Source of the DNA: Deltaproteobacteria bacterium
GTDB lineage: Bacteria > Desulfobacterota > Syntrophobacteria > Syntrophobacterales > Syntrophobacteraceae
Assembly (NCBI GenBank): GCA_021793275.1
Contig: JAJYTC010000029.1
Location: forward strand, 1-35,155
DNA length: 35,155 nucleotides
Reading direction: 5' to 3'
This document shows, piece by piece, positions 34,004 to 35,155 of this stretch. The stretch's first letter is position 1. Each line of letters begins with the position of its first letter. Below the pieces are notes generated by a model that saw only the letters and a program-made list of their open reading frames with translations, was not told the origin of the DNA and did not search any database. A program made the translations under genes and the position numbers.

Positions 34004-35155
34004 ATGAAGAAATTTTCTACAAACGGTGAAGCTCCGCGAATTGGCGTCTATGTGTGCCATTGCGGGTTGAATATCGCAGGGACGGTGGATTGCCCGAAGG
34101 TGACCTCGGAGGTCGGCAGGCTTGAAAACGTGGTCCATGCGCGAGACATTCAATATGCCTGTTCCGAACCCGGCCAGCAGGCCATAACCAAAGATATCGC
34201 CGAGCTCGGGCTTGACCGCATCGTGATCGCCTCCTGCTCTCCGAGGCTCCATGAACCGACCTTCCGGCAGATGCTCGAACGCGCGGGCTTGAACCCCTAC
34301 CTGCTCGAAATGGCCAACCTGAGGGAGCAGTGCAGTTGGGTGCACATAAACGAGCGTGGCGCCGCAACAGCCAAAGCAACCGACCTGGTGCGCATGGCGG
34401 TGGCCAGGGCCGCCCGGCTGGAGCCGCTCCAGAGCAGAAAAATACCGCTAAACAGGCGAACTCTCGTCATCGGAGGAGGTATCGCCGGCATCCAGGCGGC
34501 GCTTGACCTGGCCGATAACGGCTACGAGGTGGTCCTGGTGGAAAAAAGTCCCTCGATCGGCGGCAACATGGCGCGGCTCGACAAGACCTTCCCCACCATG
34601 GACTGTTCGATCTGAATACTCGGTCCGAAAATGACCGATGCCGGTCGGCATCCAAAAATCAAGCTGTTGACTCTTTCTGAAGTGATCGATGTAAAAGGAT
34701 ATGTCGGCAACTTCGAGGTCAAGATTTTAAAGAAGGCCAGATACGTATCCGAGAAAGAGTGCACCGCCTGCGGCGACTGCGCCAAGGTATGTCCGGTGGT
34801 GCGTGCGGACGAATTCAATTCAGGTCTTTCCTCCAGAAGGGCCGTTTACTCGCCTTTTCCTCAAGCGGTGCCTTCGGCTTACGTGATCAACATCAACGAG
34901 TGCCTCGGCCATAACCCGGTAGTGTGCGCCAAGTGCGCGGAAGTCTGCGAGAAGAAGTGCATCAATTTTCATATGTCCGATGAGGAAGTGGTCGAAAGCG
35001 TGGGAAGCATCGTCGTGGCCACCGGCATCGAGGCCTATGACCCGACCGAACTCGACGAGTACGGCTATACGCGCTATGAGAATGTGCTGAGCAGCCTGGA
35101 ATTCGAACGGCTGGTGAGCGCGGGCGGGCCGACCGGAGGCGAGCTGATCCGGCCC
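34004..35155 (+). CDS. hdrA: Selenocysteine-containing HdrA, FAD iron-sulfur subunit (partial, runs off window)
   Basis: A heterodisulfide reductase A homologue, the bifurcating flavin subunit. The HdrA N-terminal domain (about 10-130) has IGVYVCHCGLNIAGTVD, YACSEPGQ and IASCSPRLHEPTF. The FAD domain begins with VIGGGIAGIQAALDLA (about 153-168) and GGNMARLDKTFPTMDCSI. The next codon is TGA (34613-34615, residue 204), where homologues have Cys (DCSxC-I-L-x-PKM). The same frame then reads ILGPKM, CTACGDCAKVCPV, RPFPQAVP-like YSPFPQAVPSAYVI, CAKCAEVCEKKC and IVVATG without a stop to the window end. I therefore read TGA as selenocysteine. ATG 34004 is chosen over an upstream TTG at 33986. It is the third Hdr gene of the cluster. 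Confidence 0.9.
34637..34652 (+). promoter_or_regulatory. Bacterial SECIS-like hairpin for the HdrA UGA
   Basis: GATGCC, loop GGTC, GGCATC: a perfect six-pair stem with a GGUC apical loop beginning 27 nt after the TGA. Bacterial SECIS elements sit immediately downstream of the recoded UGA and carry a G/GU-rich apical loop; E. coli fdhF also has GGUC in its loop. Position and loop fit, but binding by SelB is not demonstrated. Confidence 0.75.

Noticed and set aside
34004-34615. hdrA as a pseudogene or short protein ending at the TGA
   Set aside because: HdrA homology continues in the same frame for 180 codons, TGA sits at a conserved Cys, and a SECIS-like hairpin follows. Selenocysteine explains this better than decay.

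Overview
The window looks like chromosome from a strictly anaerobic Gram-negative bacterium of the Desulfobacterota (former Deltaproteobacteria, Syntrophobacter/sulfate-reducer type). Reasons: a high-GC genome with an MlaA-type outer-membrane protein, many CCG-domain and ferredoxin-type iron-sulfur proteins, lactate-oxidation genes arranged as in Desulfovibrio-type sulfate reducers, a 2-oxoacid:ferredoxin oxidoreductase, and fused heterodisulfide-reductase (Hdr) proteins, one of them apparently a selenoprotein. The lineage is inferred from gene content; no rRNA is present.

Layout. 1-1.2 kb: remains of a divergent araC-type regulator / aldo-keto reductase pair, both missing their 5' ends. 1.2-4.7 kb: MlaA-like protein, MsrA-MsrB fusion, TauE/SafE permease. 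5.1-11.5 kb: two divergent 2-hydroxyacid (lactate/glycolate) oxidation units, GlcD-GlcF type on minus and LUD / LUD-FeS-CCG on plus, followed by a DUF2284 protein. 11.5-16.7 kb: PP2C phosphatase, small phasin-like protein, large secreted NHL-repeat protein built from 168-bp and 171-bp tandem repeats, tRNA-His with promoter and terminator, and a membrane protein with three repeated units. 16.9-20.3 kb: glycerate 2-kinase, then rsmA and tsaD on minus. 20.3-24.9 kb: an iclR - FAD - 2Fe2S - Mo-subunit operon for a xanthine-dehydrogenase-family molybdenum hydroxylase. 25.2 kb: small LABN membrane protein.

26-35 kb: the most striking region. One plus-strand cluster encodes a four-subunit 2-oxoacid:ferredoxin oxidoreductase (korDABC), a 1116-residue HdrA-like/GltD-like/HdrA-like flavo-iron-sulfur fusion, an MvhD-HdrC-HdrB fusion, and an HdrA that runs off the window. 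The HdrA frame has an in-frame TGA at 34613-34615 exactly where the family has a conserved cysteine. It is followed 27 nt later by a hairpin with a GGUC apical loop, and the HdrA homology continues without a stop to the window edge. I read this as selenocysteine, not a broken gene. Together these genes suggest that electrons from 2-oxoacid oxidation (via ferredoxin) enter an Hdr-type bifurcating or confurcating complex with an extra NAD(P)H-type flavin module. The enzymatic coupling is inference.

Intergenic regions carry several families of short repeats: GGGT...ACCC palindromes, a CGCAGAGAAC hairpin, octamers arranged as an inverted tandem repeat, and A-rich/nonamer repeats inside the kor-hdr cluster.
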